A stretch of DNA of 64,000 bases, from NCBI RefSeq assembly GCF_018812025.1, contig NC_063049.1:36027447-36091446 (forward strand). The letters run 5' to 3'. Source of the stretch: Megalobrama amblycephala. Taxonomy: Eukaryota; Chordata; Actinopteri; Cypriniformes; Xenocyprididae. Under the pieces are notes generated by a model. It ran no database searches. It was not told where the DNA came from and saw nothing but the letters and a program-made list of their open reading frames with translations. The position numbers and the translations under genes were made by a program. Of this stretch, positions 26,754 to 39,211 are shown in pieces (position 1 is the first letter of the stretch; every line of letters begins with the position of its first letter).

Positions 26754-27274
26754 CGTTTAGTGATGGAGACTTGTTTTTATCAAAGGTTTGCATTTCACCT
26801 TAGTTTGCCACTTCATATCTATAACTATCAACTGAAGCATTAAGCAACAAGAGACCTTCCTCTCTGTTTCTCTGCTTAAACATGCATTGCATCAAATGCT
26901 TTTATTTAAAGTGGCAACAGCATAATTGTATAAGACATCAAGAAATAAAGTTCATTAACCAAACTGTTGGCTGCTTTCGATTCCCAAACAACGTAGCATC
27001 TTAATGAATTAATCTAGAATGTGTGGTCACAGGAGTGCACTTATTTGCCTTAACTTCAAATGTTATCCTGTTAGAATTCAGAATCTGAACTTTCTGTTTT
27101 CTGTAGAGCATCTTAGATGAAAGATTGTTGGTTTTTCATTCCATTTGTATTCCCACCAGTCAGATTCCACTAATGGCACTCCCTCTGTTTCCAATTAAAC
27201 GCTGTTAATTAGCATAGCTTTAAAATGAAATGGATTCAAACAGAGTGCTTTCCCATGATGCCACACTCATGAGA

Positions 27275-27301
27275 CTGGGGCAAATGCAACATTTGCCCCA
27301 G
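27275..27301. repeat. perfect 12-bp inverted repeat with 3-base spacer
   Basis: CTGGGGCAAATG, CAA, CATTTGCCCCAG: the arms are exact complements. It lies in a stretch with several homeodomain-like TAATTA/CAATTA motifs (about 27195-27220). No transposon ends are visible. It could be a dyad protein-binding site or chance. Confidence 0.6.
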
Positions 27302-27671
27302 ACCCCTTGATTAACTGAGGAGTCATGAAGCTTGTGCTAATTGAATAAACAGTTTCTGAGCTGAATAAATTCAGGTCCTTTAAGTAGTTCTGTATTGATA
27401 TTCAAACCCCTTTTACACACAGATAGTGGTGAATATGTAATATTATAAATGCATTGTTCCAACTTTAAATTCTGGTTGGATGACCTGCATTCGAAGTAAA
27501 GTGTTGTCCTGTGGTGTTTTAATGTGTAATGAGGATCTATGTGTGGCTTTATTGTTTTTGACAGAAAAATAATGAATCAATACATCAGGTCACCTCTATA
27601 TGCTCTTGTAGAACGTATAGAAAAAGAAAGATCGTCAATTAATGCTGGCTGTAATGAAATTATGTAATACG

Positions 27672-28260
27672 CTACTGTTCAAAAGTTTGGGGTCAGTAAG
27701 TTTTTTTTGGTAACACTTTACTATGGGGAACAATTCCCACTTTTAACTAGTTACTTATTAGCGTGCATATTGGCAGTTTATTAGTACTTATAAAATACAT
27801 ATTAATGGTTTATTCTGTATGACCATTATTCCGACCCAATACCTAAACTTCAACACTACAACAACTACCTTACTAACTATTAATAAGCAGTAAATTAGGA
27901 GTTTATTGAGGGAAAAGTCGTAGTTAATGGTGAATATGTGTTGCCCATACTAAAGTGTTACCGATTTTCTTTTTTTTTTTTGTGTGTGATTTTTTTAATT
28001 TATTTATTTTTTTTTTATATTCTTATTCAGCAAAGATATTCAAAAGTGACAGCAGAGACACTTATAATGTTACAAAAGGTTTCTATTTCAAATAAATACT
28101 GTTCTTTTGAACTTTCTATCCATCAAAGATTTCTAAAGGATCATGTGACATTAGAGACTGGAGTAATGGCTGCTGAAAATTTGCCATCACAAGAATTACA
28201 TTGTAAAATTTATATTATAAGAAAACAGTTGTTTAGTTTTAGTAGTATTTTAAGGGAAAC
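27672..28260. mobile_element. TIR element (TTCAAAAGTTTGGGGTCAGTAAG family) interrupted by a MITE
   Basis: The left end CTACTGTTCAAAAGTTTGGGG begins a very common fish repeat. The body resumes at about 27963 and runs to about 28260 (it includes AAAGGATCATGTGACATTAG). A second element, 27708-27962, is inserted near the start, with ends TGGTAACACTTTACTATGGG and CCCATACTAAAGTGTTACC. The open frame at 27938-28279 crosses the repeat and is not a gene. Confidence 0.75.
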
Positions 28261-31208
28261 ATACAATTACATGACATGATGTACAGTTATTGAAATGATG
28301 TGAGCGCTGCATAATGCAAAAGAGTTGATTTATTAATAATAAATGTAATGATTGTCTTTTATAATTTTACTACGGTATATCACTGTTTTATTAAAACAGT
28401 CATAGTCATACTTTGCAAATGAATTTAATTCAAATTAAGTATTTTAAAATGCATTTATGAGCCTTTTAATGGCAGATCTGGGGAGTTTCATATGAAACGC
28501 TACAGTCTTATTTACTGTATCTCTCTCTTCTGTGACTGTGAACTACACGTTGATTGAGTGGATAGTGAGACACAGGGTCCATCCACCTCATCTTTTATTC
28601 ATGACAACTTTAGCCTGCAGCACAGATTGATGAAGCTTGAGGATCTGCACTGTTTAAGGCATGTATGAATGTTGGAGTAGTGCCGTGATATGAACATATC
28701 GGACAGGTATCAGTCCGTTTCAGATATCTGGTATGATGGTTTGATTTATCATCACTGCGGAGGCTTCAGTCCTACAGACTGGCTGCCATTATCTCAGTTT
28801 GATCGTGCCTGTGGTTTGATGGCCACAGAAAGACAGGGACTTCCCCTAAGCGAGCTGCAGTTGTTGCTGTCCTTCAGAGTGTGGATAAACACCTATGCTG
28901 TGTGTGTGTGTAGATGTGTGCATATATGAGCGAGACTGACACTGAGCGAGTCCCACGTGCAGGCTGCCAGTGAAGTCATGTGCTTGAGATAATTCCTAAT
29001 TTAAGCCAGTGGTGATCAAAGCCTGCAAACACCCACCCAACCTCTAGTCATCATAATAACCCTGACAGTCTAAGATCCCACAATACCGCTCTGCTTCTGA
29101 GGTGACTCAGTACCTAAGGGATCACACACGTTTGTTCTTTGCAGTGGGGACTGGGGACAATTCTTTAATATTTTCTTTCATTTATTTTTCTTTTTTATAT
29201 TTTCCTTCAAAACTCACAGAAGTACTGTGAGGCTATCTTTCATCCTTTGGTTTATGCGGCAATAGTAAAAGTACAGTTAAAAAAATTTGCATTTGGAGGC
29301 TTTATCACAATATTCATTTATAAGACAAGTTACTTTACATTATTATTAACTTGCTGTTTCTTAAATTAGAGCAGAAAAAATGTTGCTTTATTACTTGATT
29401 GTGCTGAATACTGTACATTTTGCTTTTTGTCAGAAATCATGTTTAAAACACAAGTCTAAGTGGTGTCTGCATTATAATTGTTTTAATGTGGTAAATCCAT
29501 TTAGCTAAAACATCAAGATCAGCTGATGACTCAAGAATTTGAATTAAATTTAGTTGTATTATTGTTCCAAAGCAGTAAAGAGCAGTCATAAATAATGATA
29601 ATTACATTTTAGACACAATTTAGTCTTTAAATGCAGTTTTCACTTTATATCTAGTGTTTACAATTGCACTGCAACCTTTTGTTTTACAGAAATATTTTTA
29701 CTTTTTTTTTTTTTTTTCTTAATATTTTGCTTTTTGTTGCCTCACATACTTAAAGCAAGATATATTACTTGAAGCAAAATTGTTTTGTTTTCATAATATA
29801 TGCTAAATAAATTTTTCTTACCTCACTGACAAGTTGTATTTCCTTGTTTTAAGCATAGTTTAGTGAGGTTTATGCTTAAAATCTGCCATTGGGGCAAGAA
29901 AATAACACTTAAGTCATGATAGATGTATATATAATCATGCTTGGTTATCAATATATGCCATTTTTATTTTATATTTTATTTTATTTTTAATATCATTTTT
30001 AAATATCACATATTATCAATTTTAAATATCACATATTACTTTTTTACAAAATTATACAACCAGACAGAAGAGCAAACTTCTTATCATTACAGCTTATTTG
30101 TGACTGAAGAAATTTTGCATGTTACAGTTCCCCTGGTCTCTCTAACATGATATTTTCACATCATTTTCTTTATCATTTTGAACCTACAATAACTGTTGGT
30201 TGCTTGGTGGCATCTGACCAATGATCTCTGTGTTTCTGATGCGATTTTTGTAGCTTTTGCCACCCGATAAACACCGTTGAGAATTGCTATTGTCCTTCTC
30301 TGTTTGTTAAAGTACTCTGTAAAGCTAAAAGGACTCCTAAGAGAGCAAAAGGCCATTATCAGCAGCCACAGACACTCCCTATAATGCTCTTAAGAGCCTG
30401 ATTCTGAGCTCACTGTGTTGAGTGCATCTGCAATGTTGACTGCATTGTTGCTCAATGGCTTTTTGTTGTTGGCTTAGTGCGTCATACTCTGCGGGGTATT
30501 TTGTATTTACCTCATAAATCGGCTAGCATTGGTAAAAGCTTCACTCTGAGTAGAAAAGGTTACAAAATTTTCGGTTATTAGGGAGATTGGAACATTATGT
30601 TTCTCTGCTTGTAGTGCAACAAAACCTCATTTCACCGTGTCATTTGGATTGAACGGCAGACACAGTGCTTAAAAATACACTTGTCAGTTTTGGCAACTGT
30701 TCCTAAAGTGTTAGACAGGCGATTTAGTTGGTATATTTTTTTAAATCTGTCTTTCTTAATGCTGATTGGCTCTCAGGATGATTTGCTTAAATATCACATA
30801 TACACCCACAGAACTGTGGTATTTCACTTAAACTGTCCTACCTCTCTCACATATCATATTGACCTACTTAGTTAATAATGGGACCAATTTAATCCTATTG
30901 TGTTTGTGCAGAAAAGCTAAACACCTCTCAAAATGTGCTGAAGTGAGTCACCAGGTTTTATGAAAGTTTTAGTCAGCCAGTCAGTCAGCTAGTTTGATGT
31001 TGTGATGGAAATATAAGCAATTAACCAACATTATATTATATTCCACAATCTTAGAGAATTGATCTCAATTCACATTTAATCATTTAGAAGATGCTTTTGT
31101 CCTACCCGACTTTCAAATGAGGAAAAAATACAAACAACAATATTAGCAGTGTTACAGCGGTTGTAAACTGATTTTGCTTTAGGATCTTATATAGTGTTTA
31201 TGTATATC

Positions 31209-31481
31209 TGACACTGGACCACAAAACCAGTCATAAGTTGCACGGGTATATTTGAAGCAATAGCCAGCAATACATTGTATGAGGCAAAATTATTGACTTT
31301 TCTTTTTGCCAAAAATCCTTAGGATATTAAGTAAAGATTATGTTCCATGAAGATATTTTATACATTTCCTGCTGTAAATTTATCAAAAATTTATTTTTGT
31401 AAACCATACATCAATGGAAAGCTTATTTATTCAACTTTCATAAAATTGACCCTTATGAATGGTTTTGTGGTCAAGGGTCAC
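31209..31481. mobile_element. TIR repeat (GGACCACAAAACCAGTCATAAG family)
   Basis: TGACACTGGACCACAAAACC at the left mirrors GGTTTTGTGGTCAAGGGTCA at the right. The interior includes ATCAATGGAAAGCTTATTTA, a sequence that I know from a widespread teleost repeat. It is about 273 bp and non-coding. Confidence 0.75.
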
Positions 31482-33286
31482 TTATATGTTTGTATGTTTG
31501 TGTATGTATGTGTATTTCTCATAAGATTTAAAGAAGTACATTTTAATGCCTACCAGACTCTGGCTGGCTTCATTTCCTGATTCTTTTTCCATCATCAAGT
31601 TCTTTTTCTACTGTATCCTATCAATAAGTGGCAAAAACGTCAGGTAAAGTGGGTTATTTCTGGTAAAGGGCTAATGTGACTTGAGCCAAAACAAATGTCT
31701 CCTTTAATGGACAGAAGGAGAATAATGTCTGTGTGCTCAGGCAGACAGAGAGATGAAACACAGGATAAAATTTGTCTGTGTAATTTTATTAGCACTTTTC
31801 CATTACGTGACTGTACGTCAGAGTCAGGACTGCTCTTATTGGATGATCAATGCACAGGATGGACCAGCTAGTGCAAAGGAGCTTTAAATAAATGTTCCAG
31901 GTTCAATAACCACAGGGAAAAAAGCCTTACAGGCTAAAAAATAGAAAAAAGGCTAAATTTGAAGTTACAGTAAGGCATTTACAATGCCGGGCCAGGCAGT
32001 AGACATCAAAATATATGCTTTTCTTGAAGTATAAATGTTGGCTAGTGTGATAGAATTGCTTACTGATCTTGTTTGTGTACTCCAATGTTATGACCACAAA
32101 TGTGTACGTATACCAGAAAGGAACCATTTATGTGCAGCAAACTCCACCCACAGGAACTAGATAATGGATTTGCACTATATATACTACTCTTTGCAACTGC
32201 AGAGAAAAAAAGACTGGATTTGTGGGGATAAGAAAACAGGAAAAGATGAGGAATAAGAGACATGAGCAGCAAAGGAGCAAGTGAAGTGGGCTTAGAGTCA
32301 GACAGAAGAGAGGGAGAGGAGAGGAAGGCAGAAAATGGAGGCTAAGTGTTTTCGAGGGCGTCAGCTGGAGGTGTCAGTCTCACATCATGGCTGCTTGGCA
32401 AGTGCTTTTCACACTGGATGTGGAATAGAATTCATGCTGGAGAACACTGAATCTATAAAGTTTTTGTACAAAAGTAAAAAAAAAAAAATGTAGATCATAA
32501 AATTAAACATTGAAATTTAGAATTTTAATATCAATGATTATGGTATTAAAAATTGCAGCCAATGTCCCACAAGATTTCCATGCTGTCATCTGCCTCTAAT
32601 GGATAAATGTGAAACAAAATACTGTACACATGTCCTCTGAAGTCAACAAAATATATGGGGAATTTTCTCCTCCTTTTATATAAGTTCATCTCTTTTTATT
32701 TTGCTGTCTGTGCATGATTATATGGTTGGTTGCATTTTTATATTGTATACATTTTATTATCCTGTTAATTGCAGTAGTTGTTTACACACAGTTGATTTCT
32801 TTTTGATTTCTTGGTTAGTTTGGACGCCCTTGCTGTTTTCCTCTAGGACACAAGTACATGAATATCACATATCAGTCTGCACTTATGTCCAGAGTCCAAA
32901 ATTAACCCTCGCCAAACACCAAATGTGAGTAAAAATTAGATACGGGCAGTAAATAGAACAGAGGTATTTGCCGATTGGCTGGTAACTTTATTAGGAACTG
33001 CAGCATTTGATGTTTTAATTCAAATTGGAAGAACATCTGTCTCTCGCTGATATATAAGTGACATGAGCGATTCAAATCGTGTACTGATGAAAACATCTGT
33101 TGCAATGGTTGTGTCCTCTAACAACTTAACCTTCAGTTTGACAGTTTATAATCTAGGATGCCTAGGAAGTTTTTTTCCTCTAAACTCCATGTGGTGACAC
33201 ATGAATATTACTTGTACTAAGTCTAGGGCAGTAAAAACAGCTAGATTTTGTTGTCATAGTTACAAAGATGTTTTTAAAAAGTTGTG

Positions 33287-33866
33287 TTAAGGGGATAGTT
33301 CACCTAAAAAAAATTCCATACAATGATAGTCATTAAGTCAAGTCAAGTCACCTTTATTTATATAGCGCTTTTTACAATGTAGATTGTGTCAAAGCAGCTT
33401 TACATTGATAACTGGTACATAATTTTTGCTGCACAGCAGCTCTTAAAGAATAGTGTCAATGCAGGCAGATCAAAGCACTGTTGAATAAATGTCAAGAATG
33501 CTGTTGAATGTCAAATGTCAAGTGTCCCCAACTAAGCAAGCCAAAGGCGACAGCGGCACGGAACCCAAACTCCAACAGGTGACATCAGGTGGCAAACAAG
33601 TGGCAAATAGGTGTTAAAATGGAGAAAAAAAAAACAAAAAAAAACTTTGGGAGAAACCAGGCTTAGTCAGGGGGCCAGTTCTCCTCTGGCAAACAGTGCT
33701 TTGTTACGATTCAGGTTGCTATCATAAGTCTGATAGGATCGCAACAATCAAAGTATTTATTTCAGTTCCATCCAGTTGAGGATCGTAAAAAAATATTAAG
33801 GTCCAAAAAATATTGGGCACCATTGACTTTCATTATATGGATTTTTTTGGGTGACCTATTACTTTA
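33287..33866. mobile_element. Angel-like MITE interrupted by a dispersed repeat
   Basis: The outer ends are TTAAGGGGATAGTTCACC and GGGTGACCTATTACTTTAA. About 33342-33790 is a different repeat that starts at GTCAAGTCAAGTCACC and includes TTTATTTATATAGCGCTTTT and GTGTCAAAGCAGCTTTACA. I recall it as a dispersed cyprinid repeat, class not certain. The outer body resumes at ATTGGGCACCATTGACTTTC. Confidence 0.7.
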
Positions 33867-34763
33867 AGTATAGTTTCATGGCCAGTAAATCTTCTTAGTT
33901 AACCACAATCAGCAGCTGTGACAAAAATACACTGTTTGTGGGTACTTTAGAGCAACTACCCAATCATCATCATCATCCAAAATGACTGTGGACTCCGACT
34001 TGCTTGTTGTAAAGGAAAACCATCCACTATCACCACACCATTTCCTTTGCACTCAGCACATTAACCTCCCAGCTTCAGTTACTGTAAGGGATGATTAAGT
34101 CAGATTTGCTTCGATCATTTTTTTTTTTTTTTGCAGAGTGTCTGCGAGGCACAAGCAGGCTGAGAGAGAACCATCTGCTGTGGTTTGCTGCCATTCTGCA
34201 GTGGAGAACAGGATCTTTGTCTCCATGGTGCTTTATTCCGTTGTTCGTTTGAGATATTTGTCAGTGTAAGCGTCAACACCCTCACATGATATTTTCCTTT
34301 TCTTTTTTCCCCCCTCCCCAAATCTCACAGACTTGAAAAAAGCACATCATTTACAAAATACTAGCATTGTATTACAACCACACTGATAATGCAGTTGAGA
34401 GGTTGAAAAGTAAGAGGAATGTAAAATGTAGGTAGAAAAGGGAAAATATTTTATATTATAAAATATTAAGAAGTACAAGAATTTTTTCTTGTAGCACAGT
34501 GGTACAAATTCCCCTACGCACCTGACTGGGGCAGTTGTAGCCGAATGGTTAGAGAGTCGGACTTGTAGCCCGAAGGTCGTGGGTTCAAGTCTCAGTACCG
34601 GCAGGGAATTTAGGTGGGGTGAGTGAATGAACAAGGAAGCAAGGAATGGAGCCCCCAATCGCTCCCTGGGTGCTGCAGCAAAAATGGCTGCCCACTGCTC
34701 CAGGTGTGTGTGTTTTCACCACTCGAATGGGTGAAATGCAGAGCACAAATTCCGAGTATGGGA

Positions 34764-36033
34764 CACTGCTAAATATGATTTTCTTACTTAGATTTTTTGT
34801 CCCGTTTCTAGTCCAAATATGTACAAATTCTTAAATCAAGACGCATTTTCTAGACAAGTAAAAATTCTTGTTTTCAGAAAAAATAAGTCAAAATTAAGTG
34901 AGTTTTTCCTTAAAGGTGCCATCGAATTGAAAATTGAATTTACCTCAGCATAGTTGAATAACAAGAGTTCAAACACCAGAGTTCTCAAACACCATTGTTT
35001 CCTCCTTCTTATATAAATCTCATTTGTTTAAAAGACGTCTGAAGAACAGGCAAATCTCAACATAACACCGACTGTTACGTAACAGTCGGGATCATTAATA
35101 TGTACGCCCCCAATATTTGCATATGCCAGCTCATGATCGAGGCATTACACAAGGGCAGGCAGTATTAACGTCTGGATCTGTGCACAGCTGAATCAACAGA
35201 CTAGGTAAGCAAGCAAGAACAATAGCGAAAAATGGCAGATGGAGCAATAATAACTGACATGATCCATGATAACATGATATTTTTAGGGATATTTGTAAAT
35301 TGTCTTTCTAAATGTTTCGTTAGCATGTTGCTAATGTACTGTTAAATGTGGTTAAAGTTACCATCGTTTCTTACTGTATTCACGGAGACAAGAGCCGTCG
35401 CTATTTTCATTTTTTAAACACTTGCAGTCTGTATAATGCATAAACACAACTTCATTCTTTATAAATCTTTCCAACAGTGTAGCATTAGCTGTTAGCCATG
35501 GAGCATACTATCAAACTCATTCAGAATCAAATGTAAACATCCAAATAAATGCCATACTTACGCGATTAGACATGCTGCATGACGAACACTTTGTAAAGAT
35601 CCATTTTGAGGGTTATGTTAGCTGTGTGAACTTTGTTTATGCAGTGATAGAGTCGAGAGCTCAGGAGGGGGGCGGAGAGCGCGCGATTTAAAGGGGCCGC
35701 AGCATGAATCGGCGCATTTCTAACTATGCCTCAAAATAGGCAGTTCAAAAAATTAATAAAAAAAAAATCTGTTGTATTTTGAGCTGCAACTTCAAAGACA
35801 CATTCAGGGGACACCTTAGACTTATATTACATCTTGTAAAAAAATGTTCGATGGCACCTTTAAAACAAGCAAAATAATCTGCCAATGGGGTAAGCAAAAT
35901 AATCATAATTTAAACCGAAAACAAGACAATAAGTTTTCTTGTCTAGAAAATGCATCTTGATTTAAGAATTTTTACATATTTGGACTAGAAACAAGACAAA
36001 AAAATCTAAGTAAGAAAAGCATATTTTGCAGTG
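34764..36033. mobile_element. fold-back MITE (CACTGC ends) inserted in the SINE
   Basis: Inverted arms of about 110 bases begin CACTGCTAAATATGATTTTC on the left and end GAAAAGCATATTTTGCAGTG on the right. Both carry TTTCTAGTCCAAATATGTA or its complement. The element is itself interrupted by 34910-35863. Confidence 0.82.
34910..35863. mobile_element. DNA transposon, TTAAAGGTGCCATCGAA family
   Basis: The left end TTAAAGGTGCCATCGAAT and the right end GTTCGATGGCACCTTTAA are inverted copies. The element is 954 bp, with no transposase frame. It is the innermost of three layers here. Confidence 0.85.
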
Positions 36034-36852
36034 CATTCTTGGCTACACATCACGTCACTTTCACTTAAGTTAAACCAGGTGTCCCCGACATCATGTTATC
36101 CTCAGGTGAGTCCCACTCTGACCCCTGATGCCTAAGTATAGATACTCTGACCGCATTGGAAAACTCAGATGTCTAAGAATTATATTCTGACCGCATAAGA
36201 TGCCTAAGAGTCATAGCTACCTGACTGCATCGGTAATTCCAGATGCCTAAGAGCTTCACTCTGAGTCTGACTATGTCTCGCCCCCTATGAACACTATCAC
36301 TTGGGAATAATGTCTCTAGTGCTCCACTAACCTGACAGACTCCAGACAATGCCTTTGAATATGCTTTAATCACAGGGAGGAGGATCTTGTATCAATCGCA
36401 GAGTATCCCACCTGCAAAAAGAATACCGCAGTTTATATAGAATAGGTACATATCAAAGTAACATGACTCATTACATCACTCTTCTCGAATATGATTGGTT
36501 CTACATATGTGCAAATTCACCCCTCCACTCCCCCTCCCCAGTTACTGGCAAAGCAAATTTGTTTTTTTGATTACTTCAGCTCATTACTCAAGTCATGGGG
36601 TTATTATATTTAGTTTGCCGTCTAGCCATGTCCATATGTTTCTGTTATTTCAACACACTAACTTTGGCTAAAGTGTTGGTATATTTTGTTAAGCCTGCAA
36701 GAAAAAGAAATGTTAGTTATGATTAATTAAACAATTCTTTTACAGCACCAAATCAGCATATTAGAATGATTTCTGATTGATCATGTGACACTGAAGACTG
36801 GGGTAATGATGCTAAAAATTCACTTTTGCCATTGCAGGAATAAATTACATTT

Positions 36853-37227
36853 ATTTTTAATCAATTTTTTATTGTTGTTTTGATATCGTTTTAACATACA
36901 AAATGATGAAGACAAACAATCAGCCATTACAACAGTAAGCAAAAATCAAAATAACAGTGAAAAAATATAAAATAAAATAAATCAATAAAAAATATATATA
37001 TAATAAATAATATATATATATGGACAGTTACACTGAAGAGTAAATGACACAGATACAGAAAACAAATATTTGAGACATAATATGATTTAAAATATACGCA
37101 AGACTATACATGTACTACAGATTATGTAAAAGAAATATATCCATACAAAAATCTTGACATTCAAACCAGCCTGAAAGTCGAACTGTGAGCTTCTCCAAAG
37201 TTTGGGCCCAGAGTCTAATGGTGTCAA
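36853..37227 (-). mobile_element. retroposed fragment with 15-bp target duplication
   Basis: GAATAAATTACATTT is repeated exactly on both sides (36838-36852 and 37228-37242). Read on the minus strand the insert ends with an AATAAA signal followed by an A-rich tail (AATAAAAAATTGATTAAAAAT), the signature of LINE-driven reverse transcription of an RNA. The 5' part (minus strand, from 37227) reads TTGACACCATTAGACTCTGG. I do not recognise the source transcript; it may be a 3' untranslated region or a LINE tail. Confidence 0.65.
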
Positions 37228-37251
37228 GAATAAATTACATTTTAAAATATA

Positions 37252-38045
37252 TTAAAGGGTTAGTTCACCCAAAAATGAAAATTCTGTCATTTATTACTCA
37301 CCCTCATGCCGTTCCACACCCGTAAGACCTTCGTTAATCTTTGGAACGCAAATTAAGATATTTTAGTTGAAATCCGATGGCTCTGTGAGGCCTTCATAGC
37401 CAGCAATGTCACTGAACCTCTCAAGATCCATTAATGTACTAAAAACATATTTAAATCAGTTCATGTGAGTACAGTTGTTCAATATTAATATTATAAAGCG
37501 ACGAGAATATTTTTGGTGCACCAAAAAAACTAAATAACGACTTATATAGTGATGGCAGATTTCAAAACACTGCTTCATGAAGCTTCGGAGCATAATGAAT
37601 CAGCTTGTCAAATCAGCGGTTCGGAGCACCAAAGTCACGTGATTTCAGCAGTTTGGCGGTTTGACACGCGATCTGAATCATGATTCGACACACTGATTCA
37701 TAACATTCCAAAGCTTCCTGAAGCAGTGTTTTGAAATCGGCCATCATTAAATAAGTCGTTATATTGTTTTTTTGGCGCACCAAAAATATTCTTGTCGCTT
37801 TATAATATTAATATTGAACCACTGTACTCACATGAACCGATTTAAATATGTTTTTAGTACATTAATGGATCTTGAGAGAGGAAATGTCATTGCTGGCTAT
37901 GCAGGCCCCACTGAGCCATCGGATGTCAACAAAAATATCTTAATTTGTGTTCTGAAGATTAACGAAGGTCTTACGGGTGTGGAACAGCACGAGGGTGAAT
38001 AATAAATTACATTTTTTTTCATTTTTGGGTGAACTAACCCTTTAA
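37252..38045. mobile_element. long-inverted-repeat MITE, copy 3 of the 2266-3059 family
   Basis: It runs from TTAAAGGGTTAGTTCACCC to GGGTGAACTAACCCTTTAA and is 794 bp, the same length as copy 1. The interior has the family's TGAAGCAGTGTTTTGAAATC and GAATCATGATTCGACACAC motifs. The open frame at 37772-38002 belongs to the repeat. Confidence 0.9.
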
Positions 38046-38404
38046 AATAGAAAAAAGTAAATTGTTGTAATATTTCACATTATTAAATGTTTTACTGTAT
38101 TTTTGAAATCAAATAATGCAGTCTTTGTGACATAAGAGACTTCTTTCAAAAATATTAAAATATCTTCATTCAGGACCATGGTACATATCAGATTGCAATA
38201 TATATCCAATATCATGGTACTACCACAGTAGTAATGCCTTTTGACTGTTATTTCACCCCAGTTACATTCTGACTCTTCTTGCAGCCTGGCATGTTGCAAA
38301 TAAATTTGTGTTCAGAGAGGCAGAAGGCTTTTTATCTGCAGATTGTGTGTGTATGGAATTAATAAAGACATGATTATGTCTGGCTCCATCCTTCATTAGA
38401 CCAG

Positions 38405-38650
38405 GTTAAAGGAAAATTGTCATCATTTACACACCCTCAAGTCATTCCAGCCCAGGTATTATTCTCTTTCTTCTCTGAAACTCAAAAGAAGGCAGAGTGT
38501 CTGAGCTACTGTTTTATCCATTCATGCCTATTCAGACTGATGGAGCACATGCCCACCCAGATGCTTCTGAACAATTCATTTTGTTTCACAAAACTAAGAT
38601 GAGTAAATCATTTTTTCAATATTATTATTTTAGCCTGATCTTCCTGTTTG
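38405..38650. mobile_element. degenerate Angel-like remnant
   Basis: GTCATCATTTACACACCCTC followed by GTCATTCCAGCCCAGGTATT resembles the left arm of Angel-like MITEs, and AAACTAAGATGAGTAAATCA resembles the right arm. The outer ends have decayed. Confidence 0.4.
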
Positions 38651-39211
38651 TCACTCCCATCACAAGAACACACGTAAATGCACTGCAGAAGTGCCCAGGC
38701 CCTGTGATTTATGTGACTTGTTCTTGTTAAATAGAGTCGTTTTGTTTATTACACTGTGCGTGTAGGGCTTCTGGAATTGCTCCACATTTCATTAGATGGT
38801 CCCCCGGGGAGAGGGGAATAGGAGGCCCTGCTGATCTAACCGTGGATGTGCAGTGGGTACTTGGTCCTGACTCCTGGAGGACGACTCACTGCTTGCTTTA
38901 ATCACTTTTACATAACTCTGACTTGGTATAGTGTGCCATTCACATTAAGATAGGAAGCCATTATTTCACTGCCCGCTGGGCGATTGCAGCTATGAGTGAA
39001 GAGGTTGCAAGACAGCCTGTCTGATAATCAAAGTGGCTGTTCTTTGAAAGTGCTAAAATGAGTCATCCTGGAAAACAAACTGGAACGAGATGCAATCACA
39101 CTACAGTTCTGCCTCCCTTTGGTTCAATGTCACAGTGTTTATTCAGGGGATCCTCATAAGAGCAGTGATGTTAAGCTAATTCTGTGAGGTTTTGTCTTAT
39201 TTACTTTCACT

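Larger units (their letters stand above)
34530..36083 (+). mobile_element. tRNA-derived SINE split by nested MITEs
   Basis: The head (34530-34605) resembles a tRNA, with an A-box-like TGGTTAGAGAGTCGG and a B-box-like GGTTCAAGTCTC. The body continues to GCAGAGCACAAATTCCGAG near 34758. The expected tail, CTTGGCTACACATCACGTC with TTTCACTT, reappears at 36037-36083. The gap is exactly the MITE at 34764-36033. This is a SINE and not a functional tRNA gene: the acceptor stem does not close and the SINE body follows directly. Confidence 0.8.
36736..38165. mobile_element. CACTACC/AAAGTTTGGGG-type element, broken by two insertions
   Basis: The pieces at 36736-36852, 37243-37251 and 38046-38165 line up in order with the inverted form of this common family (ATCAGCATATTAGAATGATT, then GGAATAAATTACATTTTAAA, then ACTTCTTTCAAAAATATTAA). 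The interruptions are the retroposed fragment at 36853-37227 and the MITE at 37252-38045. Confidence 0.65.

Noticed and set aside
34530..34605. Possible tRNA gene
   Set aside because: The A- and B-box-like motifs are there, but the cloverleaf stems do not close well and a SINE body and tail follow directly.
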